The notes under the pieces: generated by a model
What the model saw: the letters and a program-made list of their open reading frames with translations, nothing else
Database searches by the model: none
Told to the model about the DNA's origin: nothing
Part shown: positions 7,599-17,069 of the stretch, one piece after another
How positions within the stretch are numbered: position 1 is the first letter of the stretch
Layout: each line of letters begins with the position of its first letter
Position numbers and translations under genes: made by a program
Assembly: GCA_034168985.1 (NCBI GenBank)
Contig: JAXFJE010000022.1
Coordinates: forward strand, 1-64,000
Direction of reading: 5' to 3'
Length of the DNA stretch: 64,000 nt
Origin: JALEVB01 sp022768265
GTDB taxonomy: Bacteria > Bacillota_I > Bacilli_A > Erysipelotrichales > Erysipelotrichaceae

Positions 7599-9758
7599 AT
7601 GAAAAGATTTCTATTAAAAATTTGGATCGAACATTCCAATTTAAAATTGGATAAACTATATACCTATCTTCACCATGAACAAGTAGCAAAAGGGGCAAGG
7701 GTCATCGTTGACTTTAACCATCGCTTGATCATGGGTTTTTGTGGTGGTTGTGAGATGATCGAGCTTGATGATGACCAATTGTTGCAGCGCTTTGGCTATA
7801 AAATCAAGGCGATTCATGAAGTTGTCGATCATGAATCACTATTAAACGAAGAGCTATTCGCTTTAGGTCAAAAGATGGCTCATGATACCTTGAGTCCGAC
7901 GATCAGTTGTTTTCAAACCATGCTGCCATCCAAGATCAAACCCAGTGGTAAGGTTGATAAGATCTTAAAAGTTCGTTATGTAAAGATCAAAGATGGTCAC
8001 GATAACATTAGCTTGACAACCAAACAATTATTAGCGTATAGCGAACTAGATAAATGGGGTAAAATGCCCTATAGCGAATATCGAAAACAGTTTAAATCTA
8101 GTGGCCTTGCCTTGATTGAAAAAGGTATCGTCGAATGTTTTGAACTAGAAAAAAGTTATGATAAAAAAGAACTGGTAATCAGTCAACCCAACGTTCTTAA
8201 TGCCGCTCAGCAAGCAGCTTTTGATAAAATTATCGCTACGGATAAAGATGTCTTCTTGTTGCATGGGGTAACAGGAAGCGGCAAAACCGAGGTTTATCTT
8301 GCTTTAGCTCATCATTATGCGCAATTAGGTCGTCAGGTCATCATTTTGGTGCCAGAGATATCTTTGACGCAGATGATGATCAAACGTTGCCAACATAGTT
8401 TTGGAGATGATGTAGCGATATATCATTCAGGTTTGAATGACCAAGAAAAATATGAACAATACCAACGGGTCAAAAAGCAAGAGGTCAAGGTCGTAGTAGG
8501 AACACGTAGTGCGATCTTCATGCCTTTTGATAATATCGGTTTGATCGTGATGGATGAAGAACATGATCAAAGCTATAAACAAGACAATATTCCGTGTTAT
8601 CACACCAAAGATATAGCTTTAGCAAGGATACAGCATCATAAAGCCAAATTACTATTAGCTAGTGCTACTCCTAGCTTTGAAAGCTATGCCCGGGCTTTAA
8701 AACAGGTCTATGAACTTGTGGAATTACCAAATCGTTTTGCATCGAACTTACCAACAATTGAAGTGGTGAATATGCAAAATGAAAAAAATTATTTACTTAG
8801 CAATAGCTTAAAAGAAGCTTTACAAGCAACATTGGATAACCATAAACAAGCGATCATCTTATTGAATCGTCGAGGCTATAGTTATGATCTTCGTTGTAAA
8901 AACTGTCATGAGCTGTTGATGTGTCATCATTGTGAAATGACCTTGAGTTATCATGCAGATATCAAAGCAATGATGTGTCATAGCTGTTCTAGAGTTTATA
9001 AGATTCCTTATCGCTGTCCAGTTTGTCATAGTGAAGCTGGTTTTGAGCATCTAGGTTATGGCACTCAAAAAGTGGAAGAAATGTTGGAAGCTAGTTTTCC
9101 TCAAGCAAAGATCTTACGCATGGATAAAGATACTACTCGTAACAAAAATGCGCATGCAAGCATCTTAGATATTTTCGCTAAGCAGCAAGCTGATATCTTG
9201 TTAGGGACCCAAATGATTGCCAAAGGCTTAGATTTTCCAAATGTGGAACTGGTCGGGATCATCAATGCTGATGAAGGGTTGAAACGTAGTGATTATCGCA
9301 GTGTTGAAACAACTTTTGAATTATTAGTGCAAGCCAGTGGGCGCAGTGGACGTGCAACCCAAGGAAAAGTAATCATGCAAGTCTATGATCCCGATCATTA
9401 CGCTATCCAAAATGCAATCAAACATGACTATATCCACTTCTTTTATCAAGAAATGCAATTTCGTCATTTAGCTCAATATCCACCTTATAGTTATTTAGTA
9501 GCTGTTTATTGTTATGGGCTAAATGAACAAAGAGCCAATGATACCATCGATCTTTTAGCTTCACTACTAGATGGTGATTTTAAGATTTTAGGACCAACTA
9601 AATTACTAAAGATAAAAGATGAATATCGCTATCGCTTGATCATCAAAGGCAAAGATCTTTTGCAAATGATCGAACAATTAAATCAAGCTTTGGCAACTAT
9701 TAGAGAAAGAAAGGGCATGGCAAATATCAAAGTTGATGTTAATCCCATGTATTTATAA
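7599..9758 (+). CDS. priA: primosomal replication helicase PriA
   Basis: This 719-residue superfamily 2 helicase reloads the replisome at stalled forks. It has an N-terminal DNA-binding domain, Walker A GVTGSGKTE (about residues 224-232), the DEEHD box, and helicase motifs in the C-terminal half. Between them lie two zinc sites made by four CxxC pairs within about residues 430-475. The C-terminal part with RSGRSGRA-type motif VI is intact. It opens the operon priA-rsmB-rlmN-prpC-prkC-rsgA-rpe-thiN. In Bacillus, def and fmt lie between priA and rsmB; both are absent here and fmt is found about 35 kb away. Confidence 0.95.
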   Translation: MKRFLLKIWIEHSNLKLDKLYTYLHHEQVAKGARVIVDFNHRLIMGFCGGCEMIELDDDQLLQRFGYKIKAIHEVVDHESLLNEELFALGQKMAHDTLSPTISCFQTMLPSKIKPSGKVDKILKVRYVKIKDGHDNISLTTKQLLAYSELDKWGKMPYSEYRKQFKSSGLALIEKGIVECFELEKSYDKKELVISQPNVLNAAQQAAFDKIIATDKDVFLLHGVTGSGKTEVYLALAHHYAQLGRQVIILVPEISLTQMMIKRCQHSFGDDVAIYHSGLNDQEKYEQYQRVKKQEVKVVVGTRSAIFMPFDNIGLIVMDEEHDQSYKQDNIPCYHTKDIALARIQHHKAKLLLASATPSFESYARALKQVYELVELPNRFASNLPTIEVVNMQNEKNYLLSNSLKEALQATLDNHKQAIILLNRRGYSYDLRCKNCHELLMCHHCEMTLSYHADIKAMMCHSCSRVYKIPYRCPVCHSEAGFEHLGYGTQKVEEMLEASFPQAKILRMDKDTTRNKNAHASILDIFAKQQADILLGTQMIAKGLDFPNVELVGIINADEGLKRSDYRSVETTFELLVQASGRSGRATQGKVIMQVYDPDHYAIQNAIKHDYIHFFYQEMQFRHLAQYPPYSYLVAVYCYGLNEQRANDTIDLLASLLDGDFKILGPTKLLKIKDEYRYRLIIKGKDLLQMIEQLNQALATIRERKGMANIKVDVNPMYL

Positions 9759-9760
9759 AA

Positions 9761-10957
9761 ATGAATGTAAGAGAATGTGCATTAAATTGTTTGCAAAAGA
9801 TCTTCTTCGAAGATGCATATGCGAACCTAGTATTAAAAAATGAATTAAAAGATATGGTCCAAAATGATAAAAATTTAGTGACCAGGATCGTCTATGGGAC
9901 CATTCAAAACTATCGTTTATTAAGGTATCAATGGGAAGCCATGGTCAAAAAGCTTCCAGATAAAAGAACTTGTATCATCTTAGATATGAGTACCTATCAA
10001 TTGTTGATGATGGATAAACTTCCTGCTTATGCTATCATCAATGAAGCAAATAAACTATGCAAGAAAAGCTATAAGGGTTTGGTAAATGCCATCTTGCATA
10101 AAGTTCATAAACAAGGTTTGATCAAAGCTAATGATCCAGCAATCGATTATTCATTAGAACCATGGCTAGTAAAATTGTTTCAAGCTCATTATGAACAGTC
10201 GGAAAAGATCTTTGAAGCATTTTTGCAAGAAGCCAAAGTATATGGGCGGATCAATAATTTAAAATGTGAACATTTGCCGTTTAACTTTTTGGATGAAACT
10301 TGTTTTGTTGGTGATAACCGCTTGTTGAATAGTGATGAATTTGCGCAAGGTATGTTCATCATTCAAGACTATGCTAGTCAACAAGTATCTAAGCAGTTAG
10401 ATCTTAAGCCTGGTTTGAAGGTATTAGATCTATGCAGTGCCCCTGGAACCAAGGCATATGATATGGCTTTTAGGATGCAAGATCAAGGTTCGATCATCGC
10501 TTGTGATCTTTATGAACATCGTGTTAATTTGATCAAGGAACGATTGATAACTTTGGGTATCCATAATATCGAAGCAATGGTAAATGATGCCACGATCTTG
10601 AATCCTGATTTTATCGAGGCTTTTGATCGCGTCTTGATCGATGCACCTTGTTCAGGTCTAGGGGTATTAAGACGCAAGGCTGATATCAAATTGAAGATCA
10701 AACCAGAAAATTTAGATGAGATCATTGCATTACAAGCAAAGATCTTAGATATAGGTTCACAATATCTAAAAACCGATGGTGTATTGGTTTATAGCACTTG
10801 TACCTTGAATAAAAAAGAAAATGAAAAACAAGTTGCCGCTTTTCTAAAAACGCATCCAGAGTTTCAATTAGTACATGAAGAAGTCATCCTTCCTTTTGAT
10901 CATGATGGTTTTTATCATGCTAAGCTAGTTAAAAAAGCGATAAATGTGTTAAAATAA
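9761..10957 (+). CDS. rsmB: 16S rRNA m5C967 methyltransferase
   Basis: This 398-residue protein has an N-terminal NusB-like RNA-binding domain (about residues 1-130) and a C-terminal SAM-dependent methyltransferase. The SAM site is LDLCSAPGTKA. The two catalytic cysteines are in DAPCSGLG and STCTLNKKEN. It methylates C967 of 16S rRNA. The ATG follows the priA stop by two bases without its own clear ribosome site, suggesting translational coupling. Confidence 0.93.
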   Translation: MNVRECALNCLQKIFFEDAYANLVLKNELKDMVQNDKNLVTRIVYGTIQNYRLLRYQWEAMVKKLPDKRTCIILDMSTYQLLMMDKLPAYAIINEANKLCKKSYKGLVNAILHKVHKQGLIKANDPAIDYSLEPWLVKLFQAHYEQSEKIFEAFLQEAKVYGRINNLKCEHLPFNFLDETCFVGDNRLLNSDEFAQGMFIIQDYASQQVSKQLDLKPGLKVLDLCSAPGTKAYDMAFRMQDQGSIIACDLYEHRVNLIKERLITLGIHNIEAMVNDATILNPDFIEAFDRVLIDAPCSGLGVLRRKADIKLKIKPENLDEIIALQAKILDIGSQYLKTDGVLVYSTCTLNKKENEKQVAAFLKTHPEFQLVHEEVILPFDHDGFYHAKLVKKAINVLK

Positions 10958-10971
10958 ATAATGGTGAAAAA

Positions 10972-12009
10972 ATGAAGACAATATATGATTATCCTTATGA
11001 AGAACTGATCGATCTATTTGCGACGATGGGATATAAAAAATATCGTGCAGATCAGGTATTTAAATGGTTATATCGTAAAAGAGCGACAAGTTTTACGATG
11101 ATGAGCGACATTGCCAAAGAAATGATAGCTAAACTAGAAAGTAATTACTATATCATGCCATTGACGCTTGTTACCAAACAAGTTGCCAAAGATCAAACGG
11201 CTAAATATCTTTTTAAATTGGCAGATGGTGCCTTGGTTGAAACCGTCTTGATGCATTTTGATTTTGGGCATAGCGTATGTGTGTCTAGCCAAGTTGGTTG
11301 TAATATGGGCTGTAAGTTTTGTGCTTCAGGGCTATTAAAAAAGCAGCGTGATCTAACGGCTGGTGAAATCGTTGGTCAGATCATGTATATCCAAAAAGAA
11401 TTAGATGCACAAGATCAAAGGATCAATAATGTTGTGATCATGGGCTGTGGTGAACCGTTTGATAACTATGATGAGGTCATGAAATTTTGCAGGATCGTTA
11501 ACCATGATCTAGGTTTGGCTATCGGTGCTAGACATTTAACGATCTCAACCTGTGGGCTAGCGGATAAGATCAAACGATTCGCTAATGAAAAAGTGCAGTA
11601 CAATTTAGCGATATCTTTACATGCCCCAAATAATGAGTTGCGTGATAAGATCATGCCTATCAATCACGCGTATGATATTCAAGAATTAATGGGAGCTTTA
11701 CGTTATTATAGCAGTTTGAATAATCGCAAGATCACCTTTGAATATATATTATTAAAGGGCGTAAACGATAGTGATGAATGTGCTAAAGAACTAGCAGGTT
11801 TATTAAAAGGAATGAATGCCTACGTTAATTTGATTCCATATAATCAAGTAGATGAGCATGGATTTAAAGGTTGTGATGATAAGACCATCCTTCATTTTTA
11901 TGATGTCATCATGAAAAATGGGGTCAAGGCAACCATTCGTCAAAAACATGGCGATGATATCGACGCAGCATGCGGACAATTAAGAGCGAAAAAAGAGGCT
12001 GAAAGATGA
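10972..12009 (+). CDS. rlmN: dual-specificity 23S rRNA/tRNA adenine C2 methyltransferase RlmN
   Basis: This 345-residue radical SAM enzyme methylates C2 of A2503 in 23S rRNA and of A37 in some tRNAs. The iron-sulfur cluster cysteines form CNMGCKFC (about residues 108-115). The SAM glycines are in GCGEPFDN, and a C-terminal cysteine in DAACGQLR is the likely methyl-carrying residue. GGTGA lies before the ATG. The gene ends by overlapping prpC by four bases. Confidence 0.95.
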   Translation: MKTIYDYPYEELIDLFATMGYKKYRADQVFKWLYRKRATSFTMMSDIAKEMIAKLESNYYIMPLTLVTKQVAKDQTAKYLFKLADGALVETVLMHFDFGHSVCVSSQVGCNMGCKFCASGLLKKQRDLTAGEIVGQIMYIQKELDAQDQRINNVVIMGCGEPFDNYDEVMKFCRIVNHDLGLAIGARHLTISTCGLADKIKRFANEKVQYNLAISLHAPNNELRDKIMPINHAYDIQELMGALRYYSSLNNRKITFEYILLKGVNDSDECAKELAGLLKGMNAYVNLIPYNQVDEHGFKGCDDKTILHFYDVIMKNGVKATIRQKHGDDIDAACGQLRAKKEAER

Positions 12010-12752
12010 AATATTTTGGCGTAAGCGATAAAGGTTTAGTAAGAAACATCAATCAAGATAGTTATTGCATCATCACTAGTGAAGACGGTGATGTTTTCGC
12101 TATGGTTTGTGATGGCATCGGAGGGGCTAAAGCGGGAGATATCGCTTCGCGCATGGTCGTAGATTACTTTTCGAAGCATTTTAGTGTGCATACAGGATTC
12201 ATGGATCTAGATGATGCTAGTAGTTGGCTAAGGGTCAATATAGCAAGGATCAATCAACAAATATATCATCTAGCGCAAGCTAACGAGAACTATAAAGGGA
12301 TGGGAACGACCTTGACAGGAATCTTGTTTACACGCGTTGGTCGTTTGATCGTAAATATCGGTGATAGCCGAGTCTATGGTTTAAATTATGAAAATGAGTT
12401 TAAACAATTAACGGAAGATCATTCTTTGGTCAATGATATGTTGAAGCATCAAGAAATTACGCTAGAAGAAGCAAAGAATCATCCAAAACGCAATGTTTTG
12501 ACCAACGCTATCGGTGTATGGTCAAGCGTAAAAATCGATATCACACCTTATCAATTACCAATGAAAAGCTTTTTGATCTGCTCAGATGGTTTGCATGGTT
12601 ATGTTAAGGAAGAGTATTTAGTTGATATTTTGAACAATGGAGCGCTTGCTTCATCTTTAAAACCACGAAAATTATTGAATTTAGCATTAAAAGCTGGTGG
12701 ATATGATAATATTACGATCATTTTGATCGAATTAGAGAAAGGTGATAATTAA
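12006..12752 (+). CDS. prpC: PP2C-family serine/threonine phosphatase
   Basis: This 248-residue metal-dependent phosphatase has the PP2C motifs VRNINQDSY, VCDGIGGAKAG, NIGDSRVYG, CSDGLHGY and GYDNITII, which carry the metal-binding aspartates. It reverses phosphorylation by the kinase encoded next. It overlaps rlmN by four bases and prkC by one, so phosphatase and kinase are made together. No membrane segment is present. Confidence 0.95.
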   Translation: MKYFGVSDKGLVRNINQDSYCIITSEDGDVFAMVCDGIGGAKAGDIASRMVVDYFSKHFSVHTGFMDLDDASSWLRVNIARINQQIYHLAQANENYKGMGTTLTGILFTRVGRLIVNIGDSRVYGLNYENEFKQLTEDHSLVNDMLKHQEITLEEAKNHPKRNVLTNAIGVWSSVKIDITPYQLPMKSFLICSDGLHGYVKEEYLVDILNNGALASSLKPRKLLNLALKAGGYDNITIILIELEKGDN

Positions 12753-14458
12753 TGACAAGAAGAAATAATAATATGATTGCCAATCGTTATCTAGCGACCC
12801 ACCATATCGGGCAAGGGGGAATGGCTGATGTTTTTCTTGCGCATGATACGATCCTAAATCGTGAAGTAGCGGTTAAAATACTACGTGGTGAATTAAGCAA
12901 TGATCCTGTGGCTTTGTTGCGCTTTCAGCAGGAAGCGCAAGCTAGTACAGCATTAAGCCATCCTAATATCGTCGATATCTATGATGTTGGGGAAGATCGT
13001 GGGCATCATTTCATCGTAATGGAATATATTCGCGGGACGACCTTGAAGAATTTGATCAAAAGAAGAGGAGCTCTTCTTAAAGAAGAAGCGCAAGATATCA
13101 TGAAGCAAATCACTTCTGCAATCGTGGAAGCTCATAAGCGCGGGATCATCCATCGTGATATCAAGCCGCAAAACATCTTGGTAAAGGCCGATGGAACGAT
13201 CAAGGTCGTGGATTTTGGGATTGCTTTGGCACAAAATTCCTTACAACTGACCCAAAAAGATTCAGTCATGGGCAGTGTACATTACCTAGCTCCTGAGCTA
13301 GCTAGAGGTGAACAAGCTAGTGCCCAAAGTGATATCTATGCCTTAGGAATCGTTTTGTTTGAGTTGTTGAGTGGTGATGTTCCTTTTAAAGGGGAACAGG
13401 CAGTGGAGATTGCTTTAAAACATATGCGTGAACCAATTCCGGATATCAAAACGATCAATCCTGATATTCCGCAAGCCATGAGCAATATCATCTTAAAAGC
13501 TTGTGCTAAAAATAAAAATAATCGTTATCGCAGCGCCCAAGAGATGTTAAATGATATTACGACTTGTTTAAGTCCAAAGCGGCAAAATGAGCGACCACCA
13601 TTATTTGATTATGAAGAGCATAGTGGTAAAACGCGAATGATGAAAAAAGTGGATGAAAGAAATATGGATGAGCATGAACATAAGTCACGTCGACCAGTAA
13701 AGAAAAAGAAAAAGTTTGATTGGTTAGCGCTTATCGTCGTGCTATTATCGATGTTATCTTTAGCAGGGATATATTTCGCTTTAAGCTTAACAGGCGCATT
13801 TAAACCAGCTGCATCTTTAGAAGTAGTTCCTAATTTGCTTGATCAAACGGTTACAAGCGCTAAAGAACTATGTACCGAAAATAACTTACAACTAGATACA
13901 GCCAATATCGTTTATGAATTAACGGATGAGATCGAAAAGGGCTTGATCTTTGAGGTTGAACCTAGTGTTGGCAGTGAAGTTCCTAAAGGCACAAAGATCC
14001 AAGTTAAGGTATCTAGTGGGATAGGGGTCTACTTGGATAATTATGTAGGTATGAATATCAACGATGCTAAAAAACAATTAGCTAACTATCCTAATATGCA
14101 TGTTTTGACTAGTGAGGAGTCATCAGATACGTATGATCCAGGAACCGTCATTCGCCAAGAATTGATGGAACCGCAAACTAGATTTAATCCTAATACAAAT
14201 ACGGAAATTCGTTTGGTATATGCAAGTTATCCAAGCGTGATCATTCCTAATGAAATTCAAGATATGAATATCGATGAAGCAAGAGCTTTATTAGAGGGCA
14301 TGGGTTTACAAGTTGTTTTAAGTAATTTAGATACAAGTGGATTGACCCAAGAGGAAATTGACAATCTATCTACAGGTATTGTCATCAAATCTAATCCTGA
14401 AATAGGCCAATCTTATGTTCAGACCGATTCTTCTTATGTCACATTGTATTACTATTGA
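12752..14458 (+). CDS. prkC: membrane serine/threonine kinase with PASTA repeats
   Basis: This 568-residue protein has a cytosolic kinase domain (about residues 12-275): glycine loop GQGGMADV, ATP lysine near 42, HRDIKPQN catalytic loop, VDFGIA and the APE-like APELARG. A basic juxtamembrane stretch precedes one transmembrane segment near residue 335. Three extracellular PASTA repeats follow. PASTA domains sense muropeptides or lipid II, so the kinase links cell-wall state to growth and division. The start uses GGTGAT in the end of prpC. The PASTA number (three) is at the low end for Firmicutes. Confidence 0.95.
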   Translation: MTRRNNNMIANRYLATHHIGQGGMADVFLAHDTILNREVAVKILRGELSNDPVALLRFQQEAQASTALSHPNIVDIYDVGEDRGHHFIVMEYIRGTTLKNLIKRRGALLKEEAQDIMKQITSAIVEAHKRGIIHRDIKPQNILVKADGTIKVVDFGIALAQNSLQLTQKDSVMGSVHYLAPELARGEQASAQSDIYALGIVLFELLSGDVPFKGEQAVEIALKHMREPIPDIKTINPDIPQAMSNIILKACAKNKNNRYRSAQEMLNDITTCLSPKRQNERPPLFDYEEHSGKTRMMKKVDERNMDEHEHKSRRPVKKKKKFDWLALIVVLLSMLSLAGIYFALSLTGAFKPAASLEVVPNLLDQTVTSAKELCTENNLQLDTANIVYELTDEIEKGLIFEVEPSVGSEVPKGTKIQVKVSSGIGVYLDNYVGMNINDAKKQLANYPNMHVLTSEESSDTYDPGTVIRQELMEPQTRFNPNTNTEIRLVYASYPSVIIPNEIQDMNIDEARALLEGMGLQVVLSNLDTSGLTQEEIDNLSTGIVIKSNPEIGQSYVQTDSSYVTLYYY

Positions 14459-14469
14459 TGAGGTAGCAA

Positions 14470-15324
14470 ATGAAGGGAAAAATAATCAAGATTATTTCTA
14501 ATCAATATACGGTCATCGATGAAAATATGCAAAGTTATCAATGCATTGCCATGGGCAAGGTACGTCTACAAATGGCCCCATATGTCGGGGATATCGTCGA
14601 GGTATGTCAATATGATGATAAATACGCGATTGAAAAGATATATGAAAGAAAGAATTATTTAATTCGACCAGCTGTAGCAAATATCGATCAATTGATCATC
14701 GTCATGAGCGCTAAAGATCCTGATTTTAGTGAGACCTTGGTTGATCGTATTTCGTTTTTAGCTACTTATGCTAAGATCAAATGTGTACTTTGTATCACTA
14801 AGGTCGATCTTATCGATGATGTTAGCGATATCGTGGCAAAATATGAAAAGATCATGGAAGTAGTAACCTGTGATAAATATCATGTGGCTGAAGCGTTACA
14901 ACAGATCATTGGTCACAAGATCAGTGTTTTGACTGGACAAAGTGGGGTAGGTAAATCTACATTATTAAATACCATTAACCCTGAATTTAAACTGGTTACT
15001 CAAGAAATCAGCAAAGCCCTTAATCGTGGTAAACATACGACACGCCATTGTGAATTGCATCAAGTGTTAAATGGCTGGGTCTGTGATACTCCAGGATTTA
15101 GTTCGCTAGATTTTTCCCATATGGAAGCAGATGAACTTGCCCAAAGCGTCATTGAGTTTATTCCGCATCTAGGGGATTGTAAATTCAATGATTGCTTGCA
15201 TGTCAATGAACCTGGTTGCAAGATCAAATCTTTAGTAGCAAATGGGGAAATAGCCCAAAGTCGTTATGATAATTATTTAAGTGTATTAAAAATGATACAA
15301 GAAAGGAAAGTTAAATACAAATGA
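14470..15324 (+). CDS. rsgA: ribosome small-subunit maturation GTPase RsgA
   Basis: This 284-residue circularly permuted GTPase releases factors from maturing 30S subunits. An N-terminal OB fold leads to GTPase motifs in permuted order: TKVDL (G4) precedes GQSGVGKST (G1) and DTPGFS (G3). A C-terminal zinc site is formed by the cysteines and histidine in CKFNDCLHVNEPGC. Its place after prkC and before rpe matches other Firmicutes. Confidence 0.95.
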   Translation: MKGKIIKIISNQYTVIDENMQSYQCIAMGKVRLQMAPYVGDIVEVCQYDDKYAIEKIYERKNYLIRPAVANIDQLIIVMSAKDPDFSETLVDRISFLATYAKIKCVLCITKVDLIDDVSDIVAKYEKIMEVVTCDKYHVAEALQQIIGHKISVLTGQSGVGKSTLLNTINPEFKLVTQEISKALNRGKHTTRHCELHQVLNGWVCDTPGFSSLDFSHMEADELAQSVIEFIPHLGDCKFNDCLHVNEPGCKIKSLVANGEIAQSRYDNYLSVLKMIQERKVKYK

Positions 15325-15962
15325 TCATATCACCATCAGTTTTATCTTTAGATTATAGTGATACTAAAGAACAATTAGCTACATTAGCCCAAAGCAAAGC
15401 CCAATGGTTACATTTTGATGTCATGGATGGACATTTTGTGCCTAATTTGTCTTTTGGGCCAGATATCTTAAAAGCTTTTAAGAAAAGCTGCGATTTATTC
15501 ATGGATGTCCATATCATGGTATCTGATCCTATGCATTACAGTGAAGTATTCATCAAAGCAGGAGCTGATCTTTTGACGTTTCATTATGAAGCCATCGAGC
15601 AGGATAATATCAAAGAACTGATCGATAAGATCCATGGCTTAAATGCAAAAGCAGGTATCAGCATCAAGCCTAATACCCCTGTGGAAGTACTTGAGCCTTT
15701 TTTACCTTATGTTGATCTAGTTTTGATCATGAGCGTGGAACCTGGGTTTGGTGGTCAAGCTTTCGATGAGCGCGCGTTAGCAAAGATCGCTGCTTTAAAA
15801 GCATGGAAGCTAGAACGTGGCTATCAATATCTGATCGAAGTAGATGGCGGCATTAATGAACAGACAGCTTTATTATGCAAGAAGCAAGGGGTAGAAGTTT
15901 TGGTTGCTGGCAGTTACATCTTTAAAAATGATATTATCGAGGCAGTTGCTTCATTATGTTAA
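15321..15962 (+). CDS. rpe: ribulose-phosphate 3-epimerase
   Basis: This 213-residue TIM-barrel enzyme interconverts ribulose 5-phosphate and xylulose 5-phosphate in the pentose phosphate pathway. Family signatures are VMDGHFVPN with a metal-binding aspartate, the paired histidines (HFD near 33, HIM near 65), MSVEPGFGGQ and VDGGIN at the phosphate site. It overlaps rsgA by four bases and thiN by seven. Confidence 0.95.
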   Translation: MIISPSVLSLDYSDTKEQLATLAQSKAQWLHFDVMDGHFVPNLSFGPDILKAFKKSCDLFMDVHIMVSDPMHYSEVFIKAGADLLTFHYEAIEQDNIKELIDKIHGLNAKAGISIKPNTPVEVLEPFLPYVDLVLIMSVEPGFGGQAFDERALAKIAALKAWKLERGYQYLIEVDGGINEQTALLCKKQGVEVLVAGSYIFKNDIIEAVASLC

Positions 15963-16567
15963 AAACATGTATGTTGGTATGCCCGTTAGCAAAATCGATA
16001 CCAGATATAAAATGTGATTATTTTGGAATCGATGCGGGAGCTTATACCTTGGCATCGCATAAGATCATGATGGAAAGATCGATCGGTGATTTTGATTCGC
16101 TAGATGAAAAATATTTACAGCAGATCGATAGATACAGCATCAAGATGGTAAAGCTTAATCCGATCAAAGATAAAAGCGATCTAGAAGAAGGGATCGATCT
16201 TGCTTTATCATTAGGGTATGACAAAATATACATCGTTGGGGCTAGCGGTGGACGTTTAGATCATCAATACGCCAATTTCCAATTATTGAAAAACACGACC
16301 AAGGCCAAAGTTATCTTCCTTGACGCCAAAAATCGACTTGAAGTATTTACGAAAGGAACTTATGATGTAGCTAAAAGCGTCTATAAATATTTTAGTATAT
16401 TTGCGCTAGATGATAGTGTCATAACTTTGGAAGGCTTTAAATATCCTTTGAAATATCAGCCATTGACCAATAAGGATATATATACCTTATCTAATGAGAT
16501 CTTAGATACAAATGCTAAGATCACCGTTCATCAAGGTAGGGTAATCATTATTCAAGCAAACGATTGA
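15956..16567 (+). CDS. thiN: thiamine pyrophosphokinase
   Basis: This 203-residue enzyme transfers pyrophosphate from ATP to thiamine. GDFDSL and DKSDLEEGIDLAL supply the acidic metal and ATP-binding residues, and GASGGRLDHQ is the family signature. It is the last gene of the priA operon and ends in a strong terminator. In Bacillus the next gene is the sporulation gene spoVM; here there is none. Confidence 0.93.
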   Translation: MLKTCMLVCPLAKSIPDIKCDYFGIDAGAYTLASHKIMMERSIGDFDSLDEKYLQQIDRYSIKMVKLNPIKDKSDLEEGIDLALSLGYDKIYIVGASGGRLDHQYANFQLLKNTTKAKVIFLDAKNRLEVFTKGTYDVAKSVYKYFSIFALDDSVITLEGFKYPLKYQPLTNKDIYTLSNEILDTNAKITVHQGRVIIIQAND

Positions 16568-16592
16568 TCTTCATTATGAAGATCAATTTTTG
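16564..16592 (+). terminator. terminator of the priA-thiN operon
   Basis: TTGATCTTCA (16564-16573) pairs with TGAAGATCAA (16577-16586), followed by five T. It overlaps the thiN stop codon. Confidence 0.9.
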
Positions 16593-16594
16593 CA

Positions 16595-16621
16595 TAAAAA
16601 AACTGCCATTTTCATGGCAGT
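16595..16621 (-). terminator. terminator of rpmB
   Basis: On the minus strand ACTGCCAT/ATGGCAGT (16602-16609 with 16614-16621) forms a hairpin followed by a T run (the A run at 16596-16602 on the plus strand). With the thiN terminator it separates two convergent units. Confidence 0.88.
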
Positions 16622-16633
16622 AACTCAAGCAAA

Positions 16634-16828
16634 TTATTTTGCGATTTGTTGCGCTTTTAATGTTTTTAATGCGCGAGCTGAAATGCGTACGCGTTGAGGT
16701 TTTCCATCAACGATAATTGTTGCTTTTTGTAAATTTACATTCCATTTACGGCGAGTTGCGCGTAATGAGTGTGAACGTCTATTACCAGATAATGCCTTTT
16801 TACCTGTAACGGCACAAACTTTTGACAT
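16634..16828 (-). CDS. rpmB: ribosomal protein L28
   Basis: This 64-residue basic protein of the large ribosomal subunit contains the L28 features VTGKK near the N-terminus, then GNRRSHSLRATRR and IRVSARALKT-like VRISARALKT. The start at 16828 (MSKVCAV) is set by GGGAGG upstream; upstream in-frame codons lie in the leader. It is a single-gene unit, convergent to thiN as in Bacillus. Confidence 0.95.
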   Translation of the reverse strand: MSKVCAVTGKKALSGNRRSHSLRATRRKWNVNLQKATIIVDGKPQRVRISARALKTLKAQQIAK

Positions 16829-16862
16829 ACACAGAACCCTCCCTTCATTCAATTGCTTGATA

Positions 16863-16891
16863 AATATACCATGAATATAGGCTAATTGCAA
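16863..16891 (-). promoter_or_regulatory. sigma-A promoter of rpmB
   Basis: Reading the minus strand, TTGCAA (16891-16886), a 17-base spacer and TATATT (16868-16863) are well placed upstream of the rpmB start at 16828. Confidence 0.7.
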
Positions 16892-17069
16892 GAAAAAAAT
16901 GCGCTAAGATGCGATGTTTTACAAAAAAGATGTTTTATTTAACAGAGGGAACTAAAAAAAGGCGGAAAAATGTGGTAAAATAGCGAGGATAAACAATAAA
17001 AAACTTTTAGAAATAAGTTTTATGTGATATCATACTAATGTAAAGTTTTTAAGAAAGGAAGTTTGAAAA

